Source: Pythium myriotylum (taxonomy: Eukaryota > Oomycota > Peronosporomycetes > Pythiales > Pythiaceae). From it: a DNA stretch of 64,000 nt. The DNA is taken from assembly GCA_023091665.1 (NCBI GenBank), contig JALJCQ010000011.1, positions 186,001-250,000 on the forward strand, read 5' to 3'. The position numbers were made by a program, and so were the translations under genes. The notes beneath the pieces were generated by a model that was given only the letters and a program-made list of their open reading frames with translations, did not search any database and was not told the origin of the DNA. Position 1 is the stretch's first letter. Every line of letters begins with the position of its first letter. Positions 52,920 to 63,300 of the stretch are shown piece after piece.

Positions 52920-53966
52920 ATGGCGTCACCCAGTGGATCCGCTACTGTCGTTCCGGAGGAAGCACACCGTAACAGTGAGCAGGACACTGTGCCTGTGTCT
53001 GAGACCTCACTGCATGCTCCCGACGAGGGCTTGCAATGGAAACTGCTGCTCAATTTTCGTTGGACGCGCAGTGGTGGCGTTCCAGGCTGGCTCGATCGCT
53101 GGAATCTCCTTGGTGATATCAACAGGCACCCACAGTCTATTCGCAAGATGCACGACCAACATGCGAAGGCAAGAAGTCGTCGAAGAGTGGTCATGGGCAT
53201 CGCTCTACACGTGACAGTGATCACGGTGCTGGTGACTACTTTCCTCGCTACAACCGGGGTTGAAACTAGCCTTGCCACGGTGAATTGCCGCATCGGGTTT
53301 CTCGTCGCGTTGCCGGTCGAGCAGCTGCTTGTAAAATTATTCTTCGACGTCGCGTGGCCCCGTCGCATCGCATTCGCCATCTACACTACCACAGTAGCGC
53401 TTTTGATTGTGAGCGTTGCGCCATGGGGTGGTGGAATCTGTATCTCAGCAGCTCTGGGCTTGATGACACTCGGTTGGTGGCTTCAATGGCTCCTTGACGG
53501 AATACAGTGTGGCGGCGACTTTCTTGCGTGGTACGTTAGCGGCGGCATTTCGTTTCTTACTGTTTTGTTCGCTGGCGCTGCAACCGTCTCTGTCACAATG
53601 GAGCCCAACGTCAAAGACGCCACCATGTTTCCAGTCCTGGTTGAATTGGTCTTCGGCCCGTTTCAAGCCTACACAATCAAGCTCCTGTACAAGACACTAC
53701 CTCCACATGAGGCATGGATGGGTGTTTATTTCTTCCATTTTGACCTCGTGCCTGGCTTAGTCATCACACCCGTGGTTGCCATATTGATCGCCATCGCTCT
53801 CTTTATCATGGGGGTACATTTCTTGGTTAAGTGCCTCGTGGACTGCTCTTGTGGGGTGTGCACTATCATCAATTGTAACTTGGGATGCTCCGGCACGGAC
53901 TCGCATGAACGATCTGTCGTTGATACGAGAATATACGCGGTGAACGCACAGACGATAGAACGGTGA
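52920..53966 (+). CDS. Divergent BI-1/TMBIM-like multi-pass membrane protein
   Basis: Intronless, 348 residues from ATG 52920; the frame is open upstream but only to a TTG. After a 55-residue cytosolic start comes the motif GGVPGWLDRWNLL, shared with the gene at 19925. Seven to eight membrane helices follow, including VVMGIALHVTVITVLVTTFL and GWWLQWLLDGI. HEAWMGVYFFHFDLVPGLVI is the most conserved segment in the window's three paralogues. The tail is Cys-rich (CLVDCSCGVCTIINCNLGC). The stop is only 25 bp from the stop of the convergent membrane-protein gene, so transcripts must overlap at their 3' ends. Confidence 0.75.
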   Translation: MASPSGSATVVPEEAHRNSEQDTVPVSETSLHAPDEGLQWKLLLNFRWTRSGGVPGWLDRWNLLGDINRHPQSIRKMHDQHAKARSRRRVVMGIALHVTVITVLVTTFLATTGVETSLATVNCRIGFLVALPVEQLLVKLFFDVAWPRRIAFAIYTTTVALLIVSVAPWGGGICISAALGLMTLGWWLQWLLDGIQCGGDFLAWYVSGGISFLTVLFAGAATVSVTMEPNVKDATMFPVLVELVFGPFQAYTIKLLYKTLPPHEAWMGVYFFHFDLVPGLVITPVVAILIAIALFIMGVHFLVKCLVDCSCGVCTIINCNLGCSGTDSHERSVVDTRIYAVNAQTIER

Positions 53967-53991
53967 AATTGGACCTAGTGCTTTTGATACG

Positions 53992-55739
53992 TCAAAGATC
54001 ATTTTGGCGTGTTTTTAACCACGCAAACTTGAAAGTGAAGTCGACACCTACACCAACGCAAGGGTGAGAGACTACCCAGGCGCCCAACTTCACCAGATGA
54101 GCGAACCGTAGTGCTCAAGTGTAGTGCATTGTACGATGTAGCAGACCCAGAGCATGAGCTTCGCCGGAAGGAACCATCGATGCTCGCTGAGGACAAATCC
54201 TAGCTGCCGCAGGGGCGAGATCTTAAGTTTCCGACACAGCAGCCTCTCGAACAGCAGGAACGATACGAGCTCTAGTGTGAAATAGATGAAAACTCGCTTT
54301 ATAGCCGGAGAGTGGGTCGTTGGTGTTAATCTTCTCAGCTGCGGGTAATAGACGTGATTCGGGAGCTTGTACACAACGGAGAGATACACCGCTGCGACAT
54401 AAGAAACATTTGATGACACATATCGCGAAGAATTAGTTAACACGCTTGTACACACCGTAAATTGCTGAGACGACGACTTCGACATATTCGGCTAGGATCA
54501 CATACTCAGTGTAGTAGAGAAGCTTGGCGACTTTGCATACCAACGCGACTCTCTGCTCTTCATCCAGAGCATCGAGCGCGTTTGGACTTATGGCCGATGA
54601 TTGCGTCTTACCACTAAATTTTTCTCGATTAACCCACTCGAAAGGTATAGATTCTCGCAGATCGGTTGGCGCGACTTGGGTGGCGGATACAGAAATAGTG
54701 AATACGAGGGCTTGTTATCCCCGGCACTGGTGACTTCATTAAATGTCTTTCGGTCTTGGAGAAGGCACGAGGCCAACTCGGGTAAACCTCGACTATTAAA
54801 AACGTCGATCTCGTCCGTAGTAGACACCTCCCCAAGACCACATGTAATCACTGTAGCGGATATTGCGTGCAGCTGCCTGGAGATTTCATGGTACGAAATG
54901 ACATTCCGCAGCACATCGAGGATCATGATGGTTATAGTCGTGACCAGGGATGAAGCATTCTGTAGGCTGCATGAGATGAAGAGTGCGCTGAAAACCTCGA
55001 CATTGAACATTAGAAGCACCGGGCGCAGTTCGCTTAGTGTCGACACGGAGCAGGACATCATGAGTTTGAGCGCATGCTTGACGACAGGGAGAAGACAGGT
55101 GAGCAAAGTCTCCCAAAAAGCCGAGTTTACCTGGATGAAGAGGAAGGCGCAGAACGGGTAGACGAGGATGATGACACCTTGCAGCGCCATGAAGGTCCCA
55201 CACACTCTCAGCTGCTTCAGTAACGCACGATCCTGGCGAAAGCGATGCCCATACCGAAGCACAGTGCAACCACAAAGACAGAGCAACGCCCATGGGGAGT
55301 TGACAATTATCGTGAATGGAAGTGGGAACCCAACAACTCTAGAGATGAGCACAACGTTCACGAGGGACGTCGACGCTGTGAACAACGTGATTGCCACGAT
55401 ATCCCGTGTCTGCATCTGCAGTGCTGGGAGGAAGATACTCGCTTGAAGCATGAGCGTCCCGAGCATGATGGCACCAATAAACCACGTGCGAGCGAAGAAT
55501 AGCGCATTTCGCCGAATACCTGCCTCTGGAGGCGCGAGTTGGAAGAAGTCGGTGACGGCGACGACGACAAGTGCCGGAAGTGGCGCGAAAACGACCGGAA
55601 GAAGCCCTCGCGAGCGACTCGAGTCTCGAAGATAGTGAGCCAGCGAGTGGAGACGGTGTACGGAGTATCCACCCTGGCTCTTGAGATTGATTGTGTGCCA
55701 TGCCAAACGCATCAGGTTGCCAACACCAGCGAGCTTCAT
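53992..55739 (-). CDS. Multi-pass membrane protein, oomycete-type family (intact paralogue)
   Basis: Four exons, 54728-55739, 54456-54674, 54107-54391 and 53992-54047, sum to 524 codons (523 residues). About ten hydrophobic helices. It parallels the gene at 3625-5349: LAPPEAGIRRNALF, LMLQASIFLPAL, RPVLLMFNVEVF, TEYVILAEYVEVVV, YYPQLRRLTPTTHS, ISPLRQLGFVLSEH, YIVQCTTLEHYG. The 285-nt third exon and both its junctions are conserved between paralogues. The first intron (53 nt, gtgccg..ccaag) is my best choice for a variable cytosolic loop and is the least certain junction. A GTG eight codons upstream (55763) is in frame; ATG 55739 is preferred. No known transporter signature; function unknown. 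Confidence 0.75.
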
Positions 55740-56029
55740 GGGTTGTAAGTTCCCGATGGACACAGTGTGGAAGGTCTATTTTGATCGCAGGGTGCATGCA
55801 GTTCCAGTCCGTCCTCCATGCTCGCTGGGGAATCCTGTTTTCGCCACACGTCACAGATCGATCAGCCCAGACCACTTTTTGCATTAGGGACAAGTCTCCT
55901 CTATTAGGGACCTTCTCTGGCTGTGTTCGGGACACTCGATCTGATTCGCGCGGGACGCGTGCCTCTGCCCTTCGGAGCTCCTCACCAGATCCTTGGAGGA
56001 CGGAGAGAGAGAACTGGCGAGCGAACGAG

Positions 56030-57020
56030 ATGACGCGCTTCTTCGTCTACGGCGCGCTGTGGCTGGCCGCGCTGGGCGCCGCGCAGGCCATGGAGGGTAT
56101 GGGCGGCGGCGGCCCCAAGGTCGGCGGCTGGACCAAGGCCAAGGCCACCCACGAGCTCAAGGACAAGCTCGTGGCCGCGCTCTCCAAGGGCAACGACAAC
56201 TACGCCGAGGGCGTGACCACGCGGCTCTGCGTCACGCAGCTCAAGTTCGTGGACCAGCAGGTCGTGGCCGGCACCAACTACCGCTTCCACATCATGGGCT
56301 GCGACGTCGGCGCGGCCTTTGAGCGCGTCGGCAAGTGCGCCGGCGCGGACGCCAACTGCCAGCCCAGCTCGTACGCCGTGCAGGTCTTCGAGCAGCCGTG
56401 GACGGACACGCTCAAAGTGACCAAGATCACCGTCGAGAGCGGCCCCGCGTTGATGGAGGAGAGCGCCAAGAGTACGTGTGCGGACAGCGGCGAGGGCTGC
56501 GAGGCAAAGGCGTCGGACGAGCTGTGAACGTCGTGATGTCTTGTCCTGAGAGCCCTTGTTTCGTATATAACCCCCAATGCCAATCGCAGTTGAACTGACT
56601 TGGGTTGTCCATTGTGCGTGAGTAGTCTCGGATGAAGAGTTCCAGATGATTGACGTGTGGCTCAAGAAGAACAACCTCAACCGATTCGGCGACAAGAAGG
56701 GCACCTACTACACGGGCGGCACGCCGCTCTTCAACGAGAGCACGGGATCGCAAATAGACCGCATCGCCTACATCATTAGCAAGCACCCGGACCGCCCGTG
56801 GCTGCCTACCGAAGCGCCGATGATGGGCATGGTCAAGTCATCGGCGATGAGTCTGTCGGCGAAGGAGCAGCAGCAGAAGGCTTTTAAAGACACGTATGTC
56901 AAGGGCCTCGCCGCGTTCGGCGCGTTCGCTTTCGCAGTCGCTGCTGTCGCGTTTGTCAAGGCGCGACAGACGTCTTCACGCCGGTTTGCATACGATTCGG
57001 TTAGTCGATCTGAGATGTGA
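56030..57020 (+). CDS. Cystatin-domain protein with C-terminal membrane anchor
   Basis: Exons 56030-56471 and 56626-57020 give 278 residues. Residues 1-20 are a signal peptide (MTRFFVYGALWLAALGAAQA). Residues 30-135 form a cystatin-like fold with all three papain-contact elements: Gly near the mature N-terminus, QVVAG (77-81) and the PW hairpin (123-124). The second exon adds an extracellular segment (DKKGTYYTGGTPLFNESTG) and one membrane helix (239-258, VKGLAAFGAFAFAVAAVAFV) with a basic cytosolic tail. If the intron is retained, translation stops at 56527 after ASDEL, giving a soluble 165-residue form. Cystatins inhibit C1A cysteine proteases; oomycetes secrete such inhibitors. The donor gtacgt and acceptor gagtag are good. 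Confidence 0.8.
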
Positions 57021-57094
57021 GACAGGTGATCTTTGCTGTGCAAGACAACCCTGTTGTAGATACAATAAAACATATTCAAGGTTTGCAAGTATTT

Positions 57095-59215
57095 TCAGCC
57101 GAGCTTCGCGACTGCTGCCCGAATGTCGCTCAGCATATCTAGGTGTGAGTGGCTTTGAGACGAATCACTGGCCTTTTTCTTCAGTTTCGGTTGCTCTTTC
57201 CCGAACACGACGTCGCACTCGTTCGCTGTTGTTTCGCTCTTGTTGATCCAGTTGCAAAACGCATGTCGAATCCCACTACCACTGCTAAAGTAGATGATCA
57301 AGTGAACTGGACTCGGACGTTGAGATGCGTCCGTCGGTCGCAGCTGAAATCGTATTCCTAGTCCACCGCTCAGTCTGGAGAGAAGGGACCCGTCGGGCTC
57401 TGAATCACTCAAGCTGCTTGTAGCTTCCCACTTCTCGTTTTTCATGTTCAGTTGTGCATTCCACTGTCGAGCAATCGACCCATCAGGAGAGAAGTACAAT
57501 CCGTCTCCGCTAGAAGACGTCGAGATCATCATTCGCCCACTTGGATGGTAGTTGATGAACCCCACGCCAGATGCGTCGAAGCTTAGAGCGATTGCACCGT
57601 CTTTGTGGGCCGCGTAACATCTGAAGCCGTCTCGTTCTCGATCGATGCTGACTGCGACATTGCCATTTGACCACTTAGCCAGAGCGGATCCGTCGGTTCT
57701 GATTTGAATGGCACTGACAGTGCTGTTCGGGTATGGCTGTGTCCATTCTGGCTGCTGGAATGAAGCGAGTGTTGGGTCGTTTGACACCGCGACTGGATGT
57801 TTTGTTGTCGAAGCCTTTTTCGCAGCTTTGGCAGCGTTCGACATTGGCAATGACTTCGGTTTTGCCTTGGAAAGGATGCTGTCGTCACCGAATAGCGGCA
57901 ACGTTAGCACAGCGCTAGCAATAGCTGACAATGTCGGTGTTTCAGTACTGAGATATTCTTCATTTTGTAGCTGTTCCTTTGTATTCATCACCGACTCGTT
58001 GCCTCTCTCCGCAAGATTGTTCGAGCTATGATTCAACTCAAGAGCCGTAGTCTGCTGGCCTTGTGTCGTAGCTGGCGAAATATAACCATCAGCGTCTACA
58101 TCCTTGGCAAGGTCAGGAGTCTCTTCATGAGGTTGAATATGGTCAACTTTATCAGTCTCGTTGCCAGAAGGGATGAAATCCTGAATTGGAAATGCACGCA
58201 GAAAGTCCTCTGCTGTCATCTTCGCCTGTATAATTCAGTCATGCACTGCACATGCACCATCAAACTATGTAATCGCATACCTTTTTTGGCTTTACCACCA
58301 CCTTTTGCTGCGAAGAGGATAACTGAACCGACGGAGCAAGCTTTGTTGCGACCTCCTGCTCTGAAGCTTGCTGCTGTAATTCTACCTCCGGTTGAGTGCC
58401 TGCCAACCAAAGTCAGCCTACTACGAGCGCACGACGCTGCTGCCATGCAAACCATCGGAGCGACTTGTCATGAGCGAGATCTCCGATACGTCGGTGGCGG
58501 CGGACGAGAGGAACGCGCGGTCGTCGGCGTGTTGGCTCTGCTGGCGCAACGTTTCGTCTACAACGATCATGTCAAGGCAGGACAGCCAGGGAATAGACTT
58601 CACGACCACGTTGCTTGCGAGAAATCTGTCTCAGCCATCTCTCACCACGACCAACAAATGCAAAAAATCACAACTTACACGTAGTGTGGAGCGTTCGTAC
58701 ATGGATTGGGGTGTATCACCAGCACGCGAAGCGTCCGGATAGCTGCCAAGTGTGCAATCTGTGGGGCCTCGACCTCGTTGTCATTTATCCAGAGTTCTTC
58801 CAGACTGGGTAGGCTCGTCAAGCAGCTAAGGTCGCTGATACTGTTGCTGGTGCAACGCAGTCGACGCAGCTGCTGGAAAGCTTCAACACCACGAAGGGAC
58901 GTGAGAGCGTTGTGCGATACATTGAGATTGCGTAGCTGCGTTGCCTGGGATGCACATGCAAGAGCCAATTTCAGCTGCTGAGTTTCGAGCCGACGCCTGG
59001 GCCACGTACGACTTGGAGTCCGGCCAGAGTCGTCAGCGCGTTGAACTGGACGAGATCAAGGCCATCAGAGCGAGTCAAAACGAGCCCACGAGGCCACACA
59101 CCGAGAGATTGGCGTGCTGCACGTCTCTGTGGATCAGATTCCCCAGCTGAGTCGCACTGGCGAGCTGCTCGTCCGTCGCAACGAGCTCCTTCCCGTCATC
59201 CCCAACGAGTCGCAT
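57095..59215 (-). CDS. Leucine-rich repeat protein with FAM194/ERICH6-type C-terminal domain
   Basis: Six exons: 59102-59215, 59010-59045, 58679-58974, 58453-58625, 58281-58399, 57095-58225; 1,869 nt, 622 residues. N-terminal leucine-rich repeats: NLSFNALTTLAGLQ, LRNLNVSHNALTSLRGVEAF, LRRLRCTSNSISDLSCLTSL, LEELWINDNEV and a C-cap NPCTNAPHYV..KSIPWLSCLD. A Gln/Ser/Thr-rich linker follows. The C-terminal part has WSNGNVAVSIDRERDGFRCY, GVGFINYHPSGRMMIS and GLYFSPDGSIARQWNAQ, the alternating YPNG-type repeats of the FAM194 C-terminal domain. FAM194/ERICH6 and many LRR proteins are found in motile cilia of other eukaryotes. The 35-nt intron between exons 2 and 3 is unusually short and its placement is the least sure part. 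Confidence 0.72.
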
Positions 59216-59366
59216 GCTCACTTCAACATCTGTAACCTGATGCAAATTTTTTGCAGCGTAACCCCGGAGAGGTTACGATTCTATTTCAACCAATCATCGT
59301 GAGGATCCGTTGAGCCCCACAGGAGTGGCCGCCAGAACGAGAAGCGACGGACCCCAGCAAGCGAGC
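59216..59366. promoter_or_regulatory. Compact divergent promoter, LRR-FAM194 and TIM10 genes
   Basis: Only 151 bp separate the two divergent start codons, so both promoters and 5' UTRs must be very short or overlap. A small dyad, cgtaaccccg-gag-ggttacg, lies at about 59258-59279. Confidence 0.5.
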
Positions 59367-59678
59367 ATGAACTTCGGCGGCCTCATGGGCGGCGGCAACG
59401 CGTCGGCGGGCGTCCCGTCTCAGCCGTCGCAGGCGCAGACGCAGTTCATGATGGCCAAGATCGAGATGCAGTCGTACTCGGACCTCTTCGAGCGCCTCTC
59501 GCGCGTCTGCTTCCAGAAGTGCCAGTTCAAGTACAACGACGGCCAGCTCAACGTGGGCGAGATGAGCTGCATCGACCGCTGCTCGGGCAAGTACATGCAG
59601 GCCTACCAGGCGCTCGGCGTCAAGATGGCCCAGGTCGAGCAGGAAATCATGGCGCAGGCCAACGCCGGGCAACAGTAG
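59367..59678 (+). CDS. TIM10: Mitochondrial intermembrane-space chaperone TIM10
   Basis: 103 residues, intronless, from ATG 59367 (the in-frame TTG at 59310 is not used). Twin CX3C motif of small Tim proteins: CFQKC and CIDRC, 15 residues apart. The surrounding helices (FMMAKIEMQSYSDLFERL, KYMQAYQALGVKMAQVEQEI) match Tim10 more than Tim9 or Tim13. It escorts hydrophobic precursors across the intermembrane space in a Tim9-Tim10 hexamer. The Gly/Asn/Ser-rich first 25 residues are an extension. It converges with the MAK-like kinase, 178 bp apart. Confidence 0.93.
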   Translation: MNFGGLMGGGNASAGVPSQPSQAQTQFMMAKIEMQSYSDLFERLSRVCFQKCQFKYNDGQLNVGEMSCIDRCSGKYMQAYQALGVKMAQVEQEIMAQANAGQQ

Positions 59679-59856
59679 ACGTGTACATAAGGCAAGCGAA
59701 TGCATCCCCCCCTTTTTGCTATGTAACGCCGCCGCGGAGCCCCCGCTCGCTCGGTTGCATGTGTGGATTCAAACCCCCGCAACGGAAATTCAGCCCTGGT
59801 GCCGGCGACAGACGGTGCTTCATGAGGCAAAGAGAAAACTACTCGCTATTGTATAT

Positions 59857-61430
59857 TCAGAAATTGTGCCGACTGTAGCCACCGAGTCCACCACCAACGC
59901 CGACACTTGCGGTTGATCCGAGGTTCATGGCCGGACGGGTGCCGCTTGCCATCGTTGTTGAAGTTGATGGAATGTACGGACGAGCACCTCCACCTGCCAT
60001 GGAATATTTCTCGTCGTCTCCTTGTGTGTTCATGCCTGGAGCGTATCGTGCTTGCCGCGTGTATCGGCTTCCTGCAATGTCACTGCCAAGCCCACCGCTG
60101 TCGAGCCCGCGGCCGCCGCTATTTGTCGGCGTTCCACCTGCGAGTAGCGTGCTTCCGACAGCTGCCATTGCATTTCGCGGTTGAAGAGGTCGAGGGGCAC
60201 CGTAAACTGACGATCCACCATAGCTTCCAGTCGCTGCAGCGACGCCACCGGGTCGATAGCTACCATAGCTGCTGTCTATATACTGCTGGTTTTTGCTTGT
60301 GTACCCATTGCTGCCAGTGGAAGAAATCTGCTCCGAGGACTTTTGCGGAGGAGTGAAGCTGCCGACCTTCTCGGGATACGACTCGGATTCTCGTTCAGGT
60401 CGCCCGTTCGGTGTCGACACTGTTAGCGGGATCGCAATGTTCAGACTCACTTGGAAAAACGGATACTGTAACGCCTGGCTTGACGTGGGGCGTTGGTTGG
60501 GGTCGAACTTCAGCAAGTCGTTCATCAGCTGAATTGCCTCGGGACTAGCGTGGGGAATCAATTGGTTCAGTGGCGTTGGTACGAACTGCGGGAACCGATA
60601 ATTCATCTGTGCTGCGAGTTTCATGCCTTCTGGCCATGTTGCGTGGGTTGGACTGCCTAGCACGGAACAGATCTTGTATAGCTGATCACCTTCGCTACTG
60701 CCCGGGAAAAGCGGCCGAAGTGTGAACATCTCCGCCATAATGCAGCCCATCGCCCACGTGTCGATCGGCGAGTTGTACGTCGTGGAGCGTAGTAATACTT
60801 CTGGGGCGCGATACCACCGTGTCGAGACATAGTCTGTGAACGGCGGTCTGGATCGGATCTCTCTCGCGAGACCAAAGTCGGCGACCTTGACGATGTCGCC
60901 CTTCACGAGCATGTTTTCTGGCTTGATATCTCGGTGGAAGAAGCTGTGTTTGTGCATGAAAGCGAGTCCTTGCAGCATTTGGTACATGATATTGCGGATC
61001 TTGGACTCGGGAAAGTGGCGGTCGCGCTTCTTCATGCACTCGTAGAGGTTGTTCTCCATGTACTCGAACACGAAGTAGAGCTCGTCGTTCTCTCGGATGA
61101 CTTCCTTGAGCTTGATGATGTTGGGGTGGTTGAGCTTTTTCAGCGACTACCGTCGTCAGCACGCGTCCCGTCAGCCCACTCTCCACGCACACGCCATCCC
61201 CCCAACGCACCAACGCACCATGACTTCGCGCAGCTGCATGCATTCTTCCCACGAGTAAAACTTCTTCTTCATCTTCTTGACCGCGACCTGCGACAGCACC
61301 GTCAGCGCGCAGCGAGGGGCCCGTTAGCCGCCACTCTACTTACGACTTCGCCCGACTGCCGGTTCACGGCCTTGAGCACCGAGCCGTAGGTGCCGTCGCC
61401 GAGCTGCTTGGTGACCTTGTAGCGGTTCAT
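59857..61430 (-). CDS. MAK/ICK/MOK (RCK)-type MAP-kinase-related kinase
   Basis: Exons 61344-61430, 61219-61287 and 59857-61146 give 481 residues. Glycine loop [12 protein letters not shown] Lys in [19 protein letters not shown], then [24 protein letters not shown] (HRD at 123-125), [28 protein letters not shown] with the T-D-Y dual-phosphorylation motif (156-158), [13 protein letters not shown] and [17 protein letters not shown] and TDY are diagnostic of the RCK family. The C-terminal 190 residues are Gly/Ser/Tyr-rich and disordered. RCK kinases (MAK, ICK, Chlamydomonas LF4) control cilium length and intraflagellar transport, so a zoospore flagellar role is likely. The first intron donor is the consensus gtaagt. 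Confidence 0.93.
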
Positions 61431-61774
61431 GGCGGCCGCACTTTCTCGCGGAACAAGAGCCCCTCCGATGGTCGTGGCGTCGCGCCAACGCTCGCGTCTG
61501 TTGGCGCCAACGTTGGCGTGGGCGCGCTCGCATCCGCCCGAAAATACGACTTCAACGCCGCCGAAAAAATCGGCCAATCAGCAACGAGATGCTTCCTGGT
61601 CGTCAGAACCCGTATATTGGTCTTGACATTGGTCTTGACCCTCAAACCCGACCCTTGGTACCTCCCAAACCCGACCCGGGTCTCGTTCTCGTACCATGGT
61701 GAACCAAACCCGACCCGGGTCTTTTTCTCGTACATCTGGGGAAAAGAAACCCACGCGTTGAAGAAGGCGAGGCC
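61431..61774. promoter_or_regulatory. Divergent promoter with tandem repeats, MAK-like kinase and NIPA genes
   Basis: 344 bp between divergent starts. A perfect 12-nt tandem (attggtcttgac, 61616-61627 and 61628-61639) is followed by two 30-nt copies at 61665-61694 and 61704-61733 (ccaaacccgacccgggtct core, two mismatches, period 39). A further partial caaacccgaccc lies at about 61643. The repeats are nearer the NIPA side and could be clustered factor sites. Confidence 0.65.
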
Positions 61775-63231
61775 ATGACGCAGGGCGAGACCTTCGGCGC
61801 GTCGCTCGCCGTCGTGGCCTCCGTGGTCTCGAACCTCGGCGTCAACATCCAGAAGTTCTCCCACGCGCAGGACGCGCAGCTGCCCGACGCCGACCAGCGG
61901 CCCTACGTGCAGCGCCCGCTCTGGTGGCTCGGGCTCACGCTCGTGGTCCTCGGCAGCCTCGGCGACTTCACGGCCTTCGGCTTCGCCACGCAGTCGCTCG
62001 TCGCGGCGCTCGGCGGCGGATCCACGCTCATCGCCAACGTCGTCGCCGCCTACTTCCTCAACAAGGAGGCGCTCTATCTGGTGCGTCGCGCGTCGTGAGA
62101 AACTGTCCATGGGGTTTCCTGGTGCTGACCGATGCGGACGACGAACAGACCGATGTGGGCGGCATTCTCTTCGTGATCATCGGCGTCGTGCTGGTCGCGT
62201 TCATCGCCGAGCCGAATACGCAGTATCCTCTGCCGGAACTCGAGGCTCGATTCGCGCGACAAGGTTTGGTTCGCTGTCCTTTGTGCAGTGACGACGTAAG
62301 ACTGAACGCTTGTGACTTCCTAGAGTTTGTGGCGTACATCGTCATCCTCGGCGTCTTGATCGTCAGCATGCTTGCCACGATCAAAGGATCCGTAGCGCAC
62401 CGCTTGAAGAACCAAATGCAGTCGTCCAAGCGCAAGCAGAAGCAGGTGATCAAGCAGCTCGAGCAGCGCATCGAGCGCATTGAAAGCCGACTGGGCATCA
62501 TGGAAGATCGCTACCACCACCACTTCCAGCAGAACCAGCAAAACACGCGATTGGACTCGCAACTGACGGGGTTTGCGCGAGGAGACGGGAGTTCCTCACC
62601 CATGCCTCACGGAAAATCCGGACGCCATTCTGAGAACCACCCCATCGGGGAACTTCTTGAAGGCGTCACTTCGCCGGCTCGTGTTCCATTTTACTACGCA
62701 ATCTGCTCGGGCATGATCGGATCAATGACGGTACTCTTGGCAAAGTGCTCGGCAGAACTGATTAGGCGCTCCATCGAGGGTGATAACCAGTTCCACTACC
62801 CGCTCACGTATGTATTTATCGGCGGCATGTTCGTTTTCATCGTGATCCAGACACATTTCCTGAACATGGCGACTTCTCTCGGCGACATCATGACAGTGTT
62901 CCCAATCTTCCAGGCGTGCTGGATCTCGTTCAGTGTCATCGGCGGTGCTGTGTTCTACAACAACGAAGACTCGTTCTCGCCGAAGAAGTGGGCTGGGTAC
63001 CCACTTGCATTGCTCAGTATCGCCATCGGTGTGCTTCTTCTCGTACAACACACATCCACCCCTTTGCCGTCAACCTCGATCTCAGCGCAGAAGAAATCCA
63101 AGACCAGTAAGAGCAAGGAGTACGGACTCGCGGACGATGACGTGCGCCTTATTTCGGATGCATCGATGCGTTCACCATTGTTGGAGGATCAAGAGGTTGA
63201 TGAAGGTGGTTATCTCCAGCTTGATGCGTGA
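61775..63231 (+). CDS. NIPA-type magnesium transporter with coiled-coil cytosolic loop
   Basis: Exons 61775-62080, 62149-62263 and 62324-63231 give 442 residues. The NIPA/DMT fold starts at GASLAVVASVVSNLGVNIQKF (typical NIPA helix 1 with NxxQK). WWLGLTLVVLGSLGDFTAFGFA, LGGGSTLIANVVAAYFLNKE, VGGILFVIIGVVLVA, FYYAICSGMIGSMTVLLAKCSAELI, MVFIVIQTHFLN and FQACWISFSVIGGAVFYNNE complete about nine helices. Between helices 5 and 6 is an insertion of about 110 residues with a strong coiled coil (KRKQKQVIKQLEQRIERIESRL) and a polar His/Gln-rich region; typical NIPAs have only a short loop. The second intron (60 nt) is in frame, so retention would add 20 residues including a CPLC motif. Likely Mg2+ transport at the plasma membrane or endosomes. 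Confidence 0.85.
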
Positions 63232-63300
63232 CGAAAAGAATTGTTAAAGGATTAGGTCTTGCGATAAATTCCGACTACCTAGATGAAACTTGTCACTAGC

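Noticed and set aside
54600..54740. Apparent frameshift in the membrane-protein gene at 54-55.7 kb
   Set aside because: A 53-nt intron (54675-54727) in a variable loop restores the frame and exon lengths sum to whole codons; still the least certain junction there.
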